Notes: a model not told the origin generated them from the sequence alone. Positions 1-6,076 are shown, counted from the first letter of the stretch. The stretch is DNA of 7,833 nt from Cytophagaceae bacterium (GCA_947461155.1 CANHKE010000050.1:1-7833); one strand, 5' to 3'. A program made the numbers and translations.

Positions 1-33
1 GCATTCGGAGATTCAAATATTCGGGACATAAAA

Positions 34-64
34 CAAAATTACAAAGAAAAGCCCCAGCTACCAA
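34..64 (-). promoter_or_regulatory. Possible Bacteroidota promoter for a gene beyond the left edge
   Basis: On the minus strand TAATTTTG (41-34) is a perfect match to the Bacteroidota -7 consensus TAnnTTTG. A TTG that could serve as the -33 element lies at 64-62, with a 20-base spacer. An ATG on the minus strand (29-27) follows and stays open for nine codons to the window edge, so it could be the start of another minus-strand gene. The putative -33 element falls within the terminator loop. The motif is short and AT-rich and could occur by chance. Nothing else is recognisable in 1-48, and the alternative that a plus-strand gene ends at the TAA at 29-31 cannot be excluded. Confidence 0.25.
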
Positions 65-80
65 TGGAAAGATGGGGCTT
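49..80 (-). terminator. Rho-independent terminator of the GH109-MFS operon
   Basis: An 8-base perfect inverted repeat, AAGCCCCA (49-56) and TGGGGCTT (73-80), encloses a 16-base loop. Read on the minus strand, the stem is followed at once by TTTTCTTTG, the U-rich tract of an intrinsic terminator. On the plus strand the following bases are not T-rich, so it should work only for minus-strand transcription. It lies 20 bases past the stop codon of the sugar permease, where the end of that operon is expected. Confidence 0.85.
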
Positions 81-99
81 CGCTACATTATCTTTCTAC

Positions 100-1296
100 T
101 TACCAAGAACTCTTTTTATGCCCAATTGTTGCATAATAAAGTATAAATAAATAACACGGAATCATGATTGTATAAGCCGTTTGTGTATCACCCAATCGAT
201 CCGCAATCGACCCATATAACAAGGGAACCAATGCTCCTCCTGAAATCATCATGATAATTAACGCAGAACCCAATTTAGTAAATTTACCTAATCCTTGAAT
301 CGCTAATGGCCATAATGCTGGCCACATAAGCGCATTGGCAAGGCCTAATAAAGCAATGCATAAAACCGATAAATAACCATCCAATACGACAGCCCCAATT
401 GAAAATAGAATCCCAAGTAGCGCAGAATAATTCAAAGCTTTCGATTGACTTAAATATTTAGGGATGAATAAAATCCCAACGATGTAACCAGCCAACATCC
501 CATAGAGGGTATAACTGGTAAACGATTTAGCGATGTCCATACTAAAACCTTTCGAAACACCATAATTGATGATGGTATCACCGGCCATTACCTCAACGCC
601 AACGTATAAAAAGAATGCGATAAGACCCAGCACTAAGTTAGGATAAGCCCAAACACTTTCTTTTGTGGCACTTTTTTCTTCCGCAGTTTCTTCCGCTTCC
701 ACTTCCGGTAATGTTGAAAAACGCACCCAAAGCGCCAGCGCGATTAATATCGCAGTCATAATGCCATAAGGCATAATCACTGTTTCCAATTTAGCTGCCC
801 CTGCTGCCGAAGACAACAACAATCCACCAAAAATAACTTGACTCAAAATACCCGCCACTTTATTACAAATTCCCATCACGGAGATGCGTTGAGCCGCTGA
901 TTCCGATGGCCCCAAAATAGTCACATATGGATTGGAAGCCGTTTGCAATAAGGCTAATCCAGTACCAATGACAAATAAACCCAAAAGGAATAAGGAGTAA
1001 TTTTCCGCTTTCGCCGCTGGAATAAATAAAAGCGTTCCCGCAGCCATCGCAAGTAATCCAAAAGACATGCCATTTTTAAAGCCAGTTTTAGCCAAAACCC
1101 AAGATGAAGGAATCGCCATCACAAAATAGGAAATGAAAAACGCAGAGGTTACTAATAAAGATTGAAAGTTATTTAATTGAAAGGCATCCTTAAAGAATGC
1201 AATCAATACGGAATTTACCCACGTTACGAATCCGAATACAAAGAAGAGTATTCCGATCATGATTAAAGGGCCATTGGATTGTTTTGTGTTTGTCAT
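100..1296 (-). CDS. Sugar MFS transporter, FucP/GluP-like
   Basis: This is an inner-membrane sugar permease of the major facilitator superfamily, 398 residues, in the branch holding fucose permease FucP and glucose/galactose permease GluP. Family signatures seen are FGFVTWVNSVL (21-31), LLQTASNPYV (116-125), LGPSESAAQRI (128-138) and NALMWPALWPLAIQGLGKF (321-339), followed by SGGALVPLLYG (352-362). About twelve hydrophobic segments are readable, with a charged Glu/Lys-rich linker near residues 196-214 between the two halves. It begins 4 bases after the GH109 stop codon, so it is very probably co-transcribed with it, and it ends just before an intrinsic terminator. Compared with E. coli FucP as I remember it, the two proton-coupling acids align with Ser29 and Gln118. 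Glutamine in the second position suits the GluP-like branch, so fucose should not be assumed as substrate. A hexose or N-acetylhexosamine is a reasonable guess from the neighbour. Confidence 0.88.
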   Translation of the reverse strand: MTNTKQSNGPLIMIGILFFVFGFVTWVNSVLIAFFKDAFQLNNFQSLLVTSAFFISYFVMAIPSSWVLAKTGFKNGMSFGLLAMAAGTLLFIPAAKAENYSLFLLGLFVIGTGLALLQTASNPYVTILGPSESAAQRISVMGICNKVAGILSQVIFGGLLLSSAAGAAKLETVIMPYGIMTAILIALALWVRFSTLPEVEAEETAEEKSATKESVWAYPNLVLGLIAFFLYVGVEVMAGDTIINYGVSKGFSMDIAKSFTSYTLYGMLAGYIVGILFIPKYLSQSKALNYSALLGILFSIGAVVLDGYLSVLCIALLGLANALMWPALWPLAIQGLGKFTKLGSALIIMMISGGALVPLLYGSIADRLGDTQTAYTIMIPCYLFILYYATIGHKKSSW

Positions 1297-1300
1297 AAGT

Positions 1301-2653
1301 TTAGTATTGATCGTTTAAAGCAAAAATAGGTTGATTCGTTTTCCATTTTCCCCGCGTAAAATCAGGAATTTGGATGGGAGCGGAGCCCTTCGCAATGGAT
1401 TCTTCAGATAAAGGTGAAATGGCCGACCATGCCGCCGCATCATATACGTCGATCGGTGGAGCCACCTTATTTTTAATGGATTCGATAAAGGCACGTAGCA
1501 CAAAATAATCGATTCCTCCGTGACCTGCATTCTCTGCATCTGCAGCATGTGCTTTCCAAAGCGGGTGGTCATATTTATCTTGATAAGGCTTATAATCCTC
1601 CCAGCGATGCGCTTTGGGCGAAACACCTTCTAGATAAATCGACTTATTATCTTCCATCCAAATCCCTTTGGTTCCTTGCACACGAAATCCTAATGAATAG
1701 GGACGAGGCAAGTTCGTATCATGGGTGATCAAGATAGTTTCTCCATTATGGCATTTAATCATCGTTTGCACGACATCCCCGCACTTAAACTTAACTTTTG
1801 CGTTTGGATGATCTTTTCCACCTTTTTCTTCGATGTATTGGTGTAAACCCATCGCAGGTGACGCCATCGATGTCAAATAAGCAAATTGATTCCCCCGATT
1901 AATATTCAACATTTCAGCAACTGGACCTAATCCGTGCGTTGGATATAAATCGCCATTTCGATCCACGGAATGCTGTGTACGCCATTTGGCCTCTGAAAAT
2001 CCATTCGCACCAAATTCGACACCGCCACCATATGCTTGCTTCCCATCATTAAACTTTACTTCACGCAAATCATGTTGGTACCCGCATTGAACATGAGAAA
2101 GCGATCCAAACATCCCTTGGCGAACCATATTCAGTGTAGCCATCACATCCCGTCGGTAGCAGACATTTTCCAATATCATGCAATGCGAACCTGTTTTTTC
2201 ATACATATTCACTAAATCCCAGGATTCTTGCAAAGTTACCGTCGCAGAAACCTCCACACCAGCATATTTTCCTTGCTTCATTACCTCCAAGGCCATTGGA
2301 ACGTGCCATTCCCAAGGAGTTGCAATCACAACCCCATCTATATCCGAGCGTTTTGCTAAGTTTTCAAAGTCATGATCTCCTTTTTGATACGCCACTGCTG
2401 GTTTCCGGCCTTTATCGGTAATCATTTTTTGCGCAAGTTGGATTGCATTTGGGTCAACATCACAAATGGCCACGATTTCGACATCGTCGCGATACAAGGC
2501 CATTTCAAGGTGATTTCGCCCACGCAGACCTACGCCGATGAAACCTAAACGTACTTTTGCTTGTTGTATATTTTGTGATTGAGCTAAATGAGGTAAAAAA
2601 GCCGCCCCAGAAGAATAGGCGAGCGTTTTAGCGATAAAATTTCTTCGCTTCAT
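1301..2653 (-). CDS. Exported Gfo/Idh/MocA-fold protein of the GH109 (alpha-N-acetylgalactosaminidase) type
   Basis: The protein has 450 residues. The N-terminus MKRRNFIAKTL with a short hydrophobic stretch to about residue 26 looks like a twin-arginine signal, so it is probably exported folded with its cofactor. The Rossmann motif GFIGVGLRG (37-45) and CDVDP (64-68) bind NAD. The closest family I recognise is GH109, the NAD-dependent alpha-N-acetylgalactosaminidases such as the Elizabethkingia enzyme. Shared blocks, compared from memory, are ENVCYRRDVMA (162-172), GYQHDLR (191-197), YPTHG (237-241), HPNAKV (282-287), HNGETI (302-307), AGHGGIDYF (376-384) and a C-terminal IPDFTRGKWK (429-438) ending near the stop. 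GH109 enzymes use a redox-assisted elimination mechanism; YPTHG lies in the active-site region. The gene heads an operon with a sugar permease, suggesting periplasmic release of a sugar that is then imported. Substrate is inferred; a plain sugar oxidoreductase remains possible. Confidence 0.85.
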   Translation of the reverse strand: MKRRNFIAKTLAYSSGAAFLPHLAQSQNIQQAKVRLGFIGVGLRGRNHLEMALYRDDVEIVAICDVDPNAIQLAQKMITDKGRKPAVAYQKGDHDFENLAKRSDIDGVVIATPWEWHVPMALEVMKQGKYAGVEVSATVTLQESWDLVNMYEKTGSHCMILENVCYRRDVMATLNMVRQGMFGSLSHVQCGYQHDLREVKFNDGKQAYGGGVEFGANGFSEAKWRTQHSVDRNGDLYPTHGLGPVAEMLNINRGNQFAYLTSMASPAMGLHQYIEEKGGKDHPNAKVKFKCGDVVQTMIKCHNGETILITHDTNLPRPYSLGFRVQGTKGIWMEDNKSIYLEGVSPKAHRWEDYKPYQDKYDHPLWKAHAADAENAGHGGIDYFVLRAFIESIKNKVAPPIDVYDAAAWSAISPLSEESIAKGSAPIQIPDFTRGKWKTNQPIFALNDQY

Positions 2654-2734
2654 AGATTTGCTTAATAGGTTTTTAGATGATCGAAATGAAATTTAATCAA
2701 ATTACTCTTGTAAATTTATACTCTTTATAAAAAA
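2654..2734. promoter_or_regulatory. Divergent promoter region, GH109 operon and pterin operon
   Basis: These 81 very AT-rich bases separate two head-to-head operons and must hold both start signals. The best -7-like candidates are TACTCTTG at 2703-2710 on the plus strand (one mismatch to TAnnTTTG) and TAAATTTC on the minus strand at 2695-2688 (one mismatch). Neither has a convincing -33 TTG at the usual spacing. No clear Shine-Dalgarno sequence precedes either ATG; both are preceded by A/T-rich leaders, as usual in Bacteroidota. That the region is regulatory follows from its position; the exact boxes are tentative. Confidence 0.4.
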
Positions 2735-3157
2735 ATGAACGACTCTCCTAAAGTAAGTATATTCCGCAAAGAACATTTCAACGCCGCCCATCGGTTACAT
2801 AATGCCGCTTGGTCAGATGAGAAAAACAAGGAAATCTTTGGTCTATGCAATAATCCCAACTACCACGGACATAATTATGAATTAATTATTCAAGTTACCG
2901 GAACAATTAATCCAGAAACAGGTTATGTCATCGATACAAAGGTTTTGTCCGACTTAGTTCAACGTGAGGTGTGTAAGCAATTTGATCACCGTAACTTGAA
3001 TTTGGACGTGCCTGAGTTTGCCAACTTAAATCCTACGGCTGAAAATATTGCTTTAGTGATTTACAATAAGTTAAGACCATACATAAACACTGCTTTAGAA
3101 ATAAAAATTAAATTATATGAAACAGAAAGAAATTTCGTTGAATTCCCTGCTAATTGA
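2735..3157 (+). CDS. 6-pyruvoyl-tetrahydropterin synthase / QueD family enzyme
   Basis: This 140-residue enzyme belongs to the PTPS/QueD fold, which acts on 7,8-dihydroneopterin triphosphate, the product of GTP cyclohydrolase I encoded next door. Zinc ligands are His19 (FNAAHRLH, 15-22), His44 and His46 (HGH). The catalytic cysteine is Cys38 in FGLCNNPNYHGH, and DHRNLNLDVP (84-93) supplies the Asp84/His85 pair. Glu129 in YETERN fits the pterin-anchoring glutamate. The Cys to His-Gly-His spacing is CX5HGH, as in animal PTPS, whereas classical QueD has CX3HGH as I recall. Overall resemblance to mammalian PTPS is notable (CNNPN, DHRNLNLDVP, YET). This points to a PTPS-type reaction giving 6-pyruvoyl-tetrahydropterin, although databases often label such Bacteroidota proteins 6-carboxytetrahydropterin synthase (QueD, queuosine pathway). 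It opens the three-gene pterin unit and its 3' end overlaps folE. Confidence 0.85.
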   Translation: MNDSPKVSIFRKEHFNAAHRLHNAAWSDEKNKEIFGLCNNPNYHGHNYELIIQVTGTINPETGYVIDTKVLSDLVQREVCKQFDHRNLNLDVPEFANLNPTAENIALVIYNKLRPYINTALEIKIKLYETERNFVEFPAN

Positions 3158-3821
3158 TACAGACCGTTTCTTGTTGACCGACGAGGAAATTGGAGACAAT
3201 CACGTAGCCACCTCTATCGAAACACCGATGAGGGAGGATGCATTTGTTCTTTCTGATGCAGAAAAGATTACCAAAATTGAATCGCATTTCCGTGAGATCA
3301 TGTTAACATTAGGTTTAGACCTAACAGATGATTCTTTACGAGGCACACCAAAGCGTGTGGCTAAAATGTATATTGAAGAAATCTTCAGTGGTTTGAATCC
3401 CGCAAATGAGCCTAAAATAGCCCTATTTGAAAACAAATTCGGCTACAACGAAATGCTTATTGAAAAGAACATCAGCTTCTATTCAAATTGCGAGCATCAT
3501 TTTGTGCCGATTATGGGTAAAACACACATCGCCTATATTTCTTCAGGTCAAGTAATCGGATTATCGAAACTTAACCGTATCGTTCAATATTTTGCCAAGC
3601 GCCCACAAGTACAAGAACGTTTAACGATGCAAATCGCGAAGTATCTTCAAAAGGTGTTAAAAACGGAACATGTGGCTGTTTTTATCGATGCAAAACACTT
3701 GTGTGTTTCGTCGCGCGGTGTTAAAGATGATTCAACTTCTACAATTACATCATACTATGGTGGAAAATTCCAGGAAGATAGCACAAAACGCGAATTTTTA
3801 GATTCACTTCACAACGCATAA
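3117..3821 (+). CDS. folE: GTP cyclohydrolase I
   Basis: FolE converts GTP to 7,8-dihydroneopterin triphosphate, the first step of folate, queuosine and biopterin synthesis, as a cytoplasmic homodecamer. The zinc ligands are visible as Cys125 and His128 in NCEHHFVPIMG (124-134) and Cys196 in HLCVSSRGVK; catalytic His127 and His194 are also present. RGTPKRVAKMY (75-85) and GLSKLNRIVQYFAKRPQVQE (148-167) are family hallmarks. At 234 residues it is slightly longer than E. coli FolE (222). The ATG at 3117 lies inside the preceding gene, giving a 41-base overlap in a different frame. The next in-frame ATG (3228, Met38) would cut into ETPMREDAF, which I believe is conserved in Bacteroidota homologues. 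A non-ATG start between about 3150 and 3180 (for example TTG at 3171 or 3174) is possible, so the first 20 or so residues are uncertain. Identity of the enzyme is certain. Confidence 0.95.
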   Translation: MKQKEISLNSLLIDTDRFLLTDEEIGDNHVATSIETPMREDAFVLSDAEKITKIESHFREIMLTLGLDLTDDSLRGTPKRVAKMYIEEIFSGLNPANEPKIALFENKFGYNEMLIEKNISFYSNCEHHFVPIMGKTHIAYISSGQVIGLSKLNRIVQYFAKRPQVQERLTMQIAKYLQKVLKTEHVAVFIDAKHLCVSSRGVKDDSTSTITSYYGGKFQEDSTKREFLDSLHNA

Positions 3822-3823
3822 TC

Positions 3824-4510
3824 GTGGGAAAATATATCATTGTTGGCGCTAGCCACGGAATCGGTGCGTCCACCGCGTCAAAATTAATTGAGGCTGGACA
3901 TTGTGTCATTAATTTAGCGCGAACACCGGCAAGCAATTGTGAAAATCATGTATTTGACGCGTCGACTGACGCAGCATTGCCCGCAATCGATGGACCAATC
4001 GCTGGCATTGTATATAATCCTGGGAGTATTGTATTAAAACCTTTTCACCGCCTAAGCCAAGCAGATTTCCAGTCGGATTTTCAACTAAATGTTTTAGGAG
4101 CGGTCAAAGTGATTCAGGCCTATTTACCTAATCTAAAACAAAATGGTTCAGGTTCAATTGTACTTTATAGTACGGTAGCTGTTCAAACTGGCATGGGTTT
4201 TCATGCCTCTATAGCAAGTTCCAAAGGAGCTATTGAAGGCTTAACGCGTTCTTTAGCAGCAGAATTATCAAGTCAAAATATTCGCGTCAATGCCATTGCA
4301 CCATCTTTGACGAATACGCCATTAGCAGCATCCTTGTTAAATTCGCCGGAAAAAATAGAAGCGAGTGGAAAACGCCATCCGCTTGGGCGTATCGGAGAAT
4401 CCAAAGACATCGCCAATTTAACCTGTTTCTTATTGGATCCTGAAAATTCGTGGATTACGGGTCAAATTATGGCCGTTGACGGGGGAATGGGTTCATTAAA
4501 ACCTGCCTAA
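3824..4510 (+). CDS. Short-chain dehydrogenase/reductase (SDR) lacking the catalytic Tyr
   Basis: This 228-residue protein has a classical SDR layout. The cofactor motif is GASHGIG (8-14), Arg33 at the end of the second strand suggests NADP(H), YNPG (64-67) replaces the usual NNAG, Asn89 sits in LNVLGAV, RVNAIAPSLTNTP (154-166) follows, and the C-terminus carries ITGQIMAVDGG (211-221). The active site is atypical: where YxxxK is expected the sequence is IASSK (130-134), so the tyrosine is isoleucine while Lys134 remains, and the position of the catalytic serine aligns with Thr117 (Ser116 next to it). Translation starts at GTG, 2 bases after the folE stop, indicating tight coupling in a pterin operon. 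A sepiapterin- or dihydropteridine-reductase-like role is suggested by context only. It may use a different catalytic residue or serve a non-redox role. The stop codon overlaps that of the convergent CDF gene. Confidence 0.8.
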   Translation: MGKYIIVGASHGIGASTASKLIEAGHCVINLARTPASNCENHVFDASTDAALPAIDGPIAGIVYNPGSIVLKPFHRLSQADFQSDFQLNVLGAVKVIQAYLPNLKQNGSGSIVLYSTVAVQTGMGFHASIASSKGAIEGLTRSLAAELSSQNIRVNAIAPSLTNTPLAASLLNSPEKIEASGKRHPLGRIGESKDIANLTCFLLDPENSWITGQIMAVDGGMGSLKPA

Positions 4511-5481
4511 AGTGCGTTAAAATGCTTTTGGTTTAATGCCATGTTGGTGGCATTCCATGTGATTTTCTTGGAATACGGATTTTTACGAATGGGGCAATCC
4601 ACTATTTCACAATGGGAACAGCAATCATCTAGACATGGATCAACGTGAACAAAAATCTCGATTTCGGTAGGTAAAACTTCACCGATCTTTACCTCGAATG
4701 CATGAATTTCATCATGCACGCGGTTCAAGTCCCAATATCGCGGTAATGTCAAATGACAATCAATATGTAAATCCCCTCCATATTGTTGTATACGTAAATT
4801 GTGTAAATCAATCCAAGAGGCTACGCGGTGTTGCGTTATCCAATCAATCACCTTGTTAAAAACGGCTGGATTTGTTTCATCCATCAAAGCCGCTACCGAT
4901 TCGCGGATTATACGCAGCCCTTGCCAGCACATCATGATGGCAAATAGGAGCGAGGCCAAAGCATCTACCCACAACCAGTTCGTGAAATACGTGACTGTCA
5001 ATGCCAAAACAATAAATAAACCATTGTACGCATCCAATTTCAGATGCTTTCCATCAGCCATCAGCGCAGGAGAATGGGAATTTTTACCTGCTTGCACCAA
5101 ATAAAAGCCCATCAATCCATTCAATAAGGCAGAACCCAACGAAACGTAAATACTGAAATCCAATCGTTGCAAAGCTGGAGTTGCAATCAAATGTTGCGAA
5201 GCATGAAGTAAAATATATGCCGCCGCTAGTAGAATCAAGACACCTTCGAGACCCGAAGCGAAAAATTCGATTTTACCGTGCCCGTATGGGTGATTTAAAT
5301 CCCTTGGCAAAGAAGCTAAATAGATGGAATAATAAGCGAAAGCAGCGGCAACGACATTAATAATTGACTCCAATGCGTCGGTTAATACGGCCGTAGAGCC
5401 ACTGAGGTAATAGGCATAAAACTTTGCCGACATAATCAGCAAACTCATTACAAATGAAGAAATAATTAAGCGTTGTTTCAT
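4507..5481 (-). CDS. Cation diffusion facilitator (CDF) family metal transporter
   Basis: This 324-residue inner-membrane protein exports divalent metals such as Zn, Fe, Mn or Co in exchange for protons. About six membrane segments are readable (roughly 6-26, 30-56, 76-98, 110-130, 147-168, 169-190), followed by a cytoplasmic ferredoxin-like domain (about 200-280, ending in IFVHVDP). The loop NHPYGHGKIEFF (63-74) is the conserved TM2-TM3 signature with His64 and His68. TM5 carries HLKLD (146-150), the HxxxD half of the transport site. TM2 reads DALESIIN (35-42), giving Glu38 and Asn42 where ZnT- and YiiP-type proteins have His/Asp and Asp. The tail adds a cysteine cluster, Cys283, 287, 288, 291 and 296 with His290, a likely extra metal site. 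Start ATG lies 37 bases from the divergent Nudix ATG. The metal is not predictable from sequence alone. Confidence 0.92.
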   Translation of the reverse strand: MKQRLIISSFVMSLLIMSAKFYAYYLSGSTAVLTDALESIINVVAAAFAYYSIYLASLPRDLNHPYGHGKIEFFASGLEGVLILLAAAYILLHASQHLIATPALQRLDFSIYVSLGSALLNGLMGFYLVQAGKNSHSPALMADGKHLKLDAYNGLFIVLALTVTYFTNWLWVDALASLLFAIMMCWQGLRIIRESVAALMDETNPAVFNKVIDWITQHRVASWIDLHNLRIQQYGGDLHIDCHLTLPRYWDLNRVHDEIHAFEVKIGEVLPTEIEIFVHVDPCLDDCCSHCEIVDCPIRKNPYSKKITWNATNMALNQKHFNAL

Positions 5482-5490
5482 GCCAAAGAA

Positions 5491-5500
5491 TTGTCGACAA
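5491..5500. repeat. Perfect 10-base palindrome TTGTCGACAA in a divergent promoter
   Basis: TTGTCGACAA equals its own reverse complement and sits in the middle of the 37-base gap between the divergent CDF and Nudix genes. It overlaps by three bases a -7-like box for the CDF gene (5498-5505). Palindromes in this position often bind dimeric regulators, but one copy of 10 bases is weak evidence, and the symmetry does not extend outward. Confidence 0.4.
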
Positions 5501-5505
5501 AGATA
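5498..5505 (-). promoter_or_regulatory. Putative -7 box for the CDF transporter gene
   Basis: On the minus strand the bases read TATCTTTG, an exact match to the Bacteroidota -7 consensus TAnnTTTG. It lies 16 bases upstream of the CDF ATG (5481), so transcription would begin about a dozen bases before the start codon. No TTG was found at the usual -33 spacing; the nearest TTTG, at 5535-5532, is about 26 bases away. That element would lie inside the Nudix reading frame. Confidence 0.4.
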
Positions 5506-5506
5506 G

Positions 5507-5514
5507 TATTTTTG
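5507..5514 (+). promoter_or_regulatory. Putative -7 box for the Nudix gene, near-leaderless
   Basis: TATTTTTG matches TAnnTTTG exactly. It ends only 4 bases before the Nudix ATG at 5519, so if used it would place the transcript start at or next to the start codon, giving an almost leaderless mRNA. No ribosome-binding site is visible upstream of this ATG. A -33 element is not clear. Together with the opposite-strand box at 5498-5505 it forms a back-to-back promoter pair. Confidence 0.35.
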
Positions 5515-5518
5515 TTGG

Positions 5519-6076
5519 ATGGAACAGGAATCAAACCCGTGGAAAACAATCCGTGAAGAAGTTCGCTATGAAAATGATTGGATTCGCGTCGAACATCATG
5601 AAGTACTTAAACCAACTGGGGAACCCGGCATTTACGGAAAAGTCCATTTTAAAAACACAGCCATTGCCATTTTACCGATCGATCAAGAAGGAAATACCTA
5701 TTTAGTCGGCCAATACCGTTACACGATTCAAGACTATTCCTGGGAATTACCTGAAGGAGGCTGTTTACATGAATTACCGCTTGACGCAGCCAAACGAGAA
5801 TTAGTAGAAGAAACGGGGCTAATCGCAGAAAAATGGACCTTATTGGGCGAACATTACTTATCTAACTCAGTGACTGACGAGAAGTCGGTCATGTTTCTAG
5901 CTGAGAATCTACAGGTAACCAAAGCAAATCCGGAAGATACGGAAGTACTAAAAATTAAAAAAATCCCCATAAAAGTGGCCATTCAGATGGCATTGCATGG
6001 GGAAATAAAAGATGTATTATCAGTAACGACGTTGCTAACCTATGCCTTAAAGTTCCCAGGTTTGCATCTCGCGTAG
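5519..6076 (+). CDS. Nudix hydrolase, ADP-ribose pyrophosphatase-like
   Basis: This 185-residue cytoplasmic hydrolase would cleave a nucleoside diphosphate linked to another moiety, using Mg or Mn. The N-terminal strand region (15-45), AIAILPID (48-55) and VGQYRYTIQDYSWELPEGG (63-81) resemble the ADP-ribose/ADP-sugar pyrophosphatase branch, where the QYR...WELPEGG segment precedes the Nudix box. The box ends with AAKRELVEETGL (90-101), keeping catalytic Arg93, Glu94, Glu97 and Glu98. The loop before it, GGCLHELPLD, is one residue shorter than the standard GX5EX7REUXEEXGU spacing, giving GX4E (Gly80 to Glu85). ADP-ribose specificity is inferred from family resemblance. It is transcribed away from the CDF gene, and its last 30 bases overlap the end of surE on the other strand. 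GDP-mannose or another ADP-sugar are alternative substrates. Confidence 0.88.
   Translation: MEQESNPWKTIREEVRYENDWIRVEHHEVLKPTGEPGIYGKVHFKNTAIAILPIDQEGNTYLVGQYRYTIQDYSWELPEGGCLHELPLDAAKRELVEETGLIAEKWTLLGEHYLSNSVTDEKSVMFLAENLQVTKANPEDTEVLKIKKIPIKVAIQMALHGEIKDVLSVTTLLTYALKFPGLHLA

Noticed and set aside
1..147. Plus-strand frame open from position 1 to about 147
   Set aside because: It runs through the terminator and into the permease gene antisense, with no recognisable protein features.
1315..2375. Other open frames overlapping the GH109 gene (1315-1626 in another minus frame, 2178-2375 plus)
   Set aside because: The GH109 protein is conserved across the whole stretch; these frames have no family resemblance or start context.
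3824..4510. SDR as a pseudogene because the catalytic tyrosine is missing
   Set aside because: The frame is intact over the full family length with cofactor motif, Lys134 and C-terminal motifs preserved, so decay is unlikely.
4799..5104. Plus-strand open frame of about 100 codons inside the CDF gene
   Set aside because: It is antisense to well-conserved CDF membrane segments, has no recognisable domain, and is a frame shadow.
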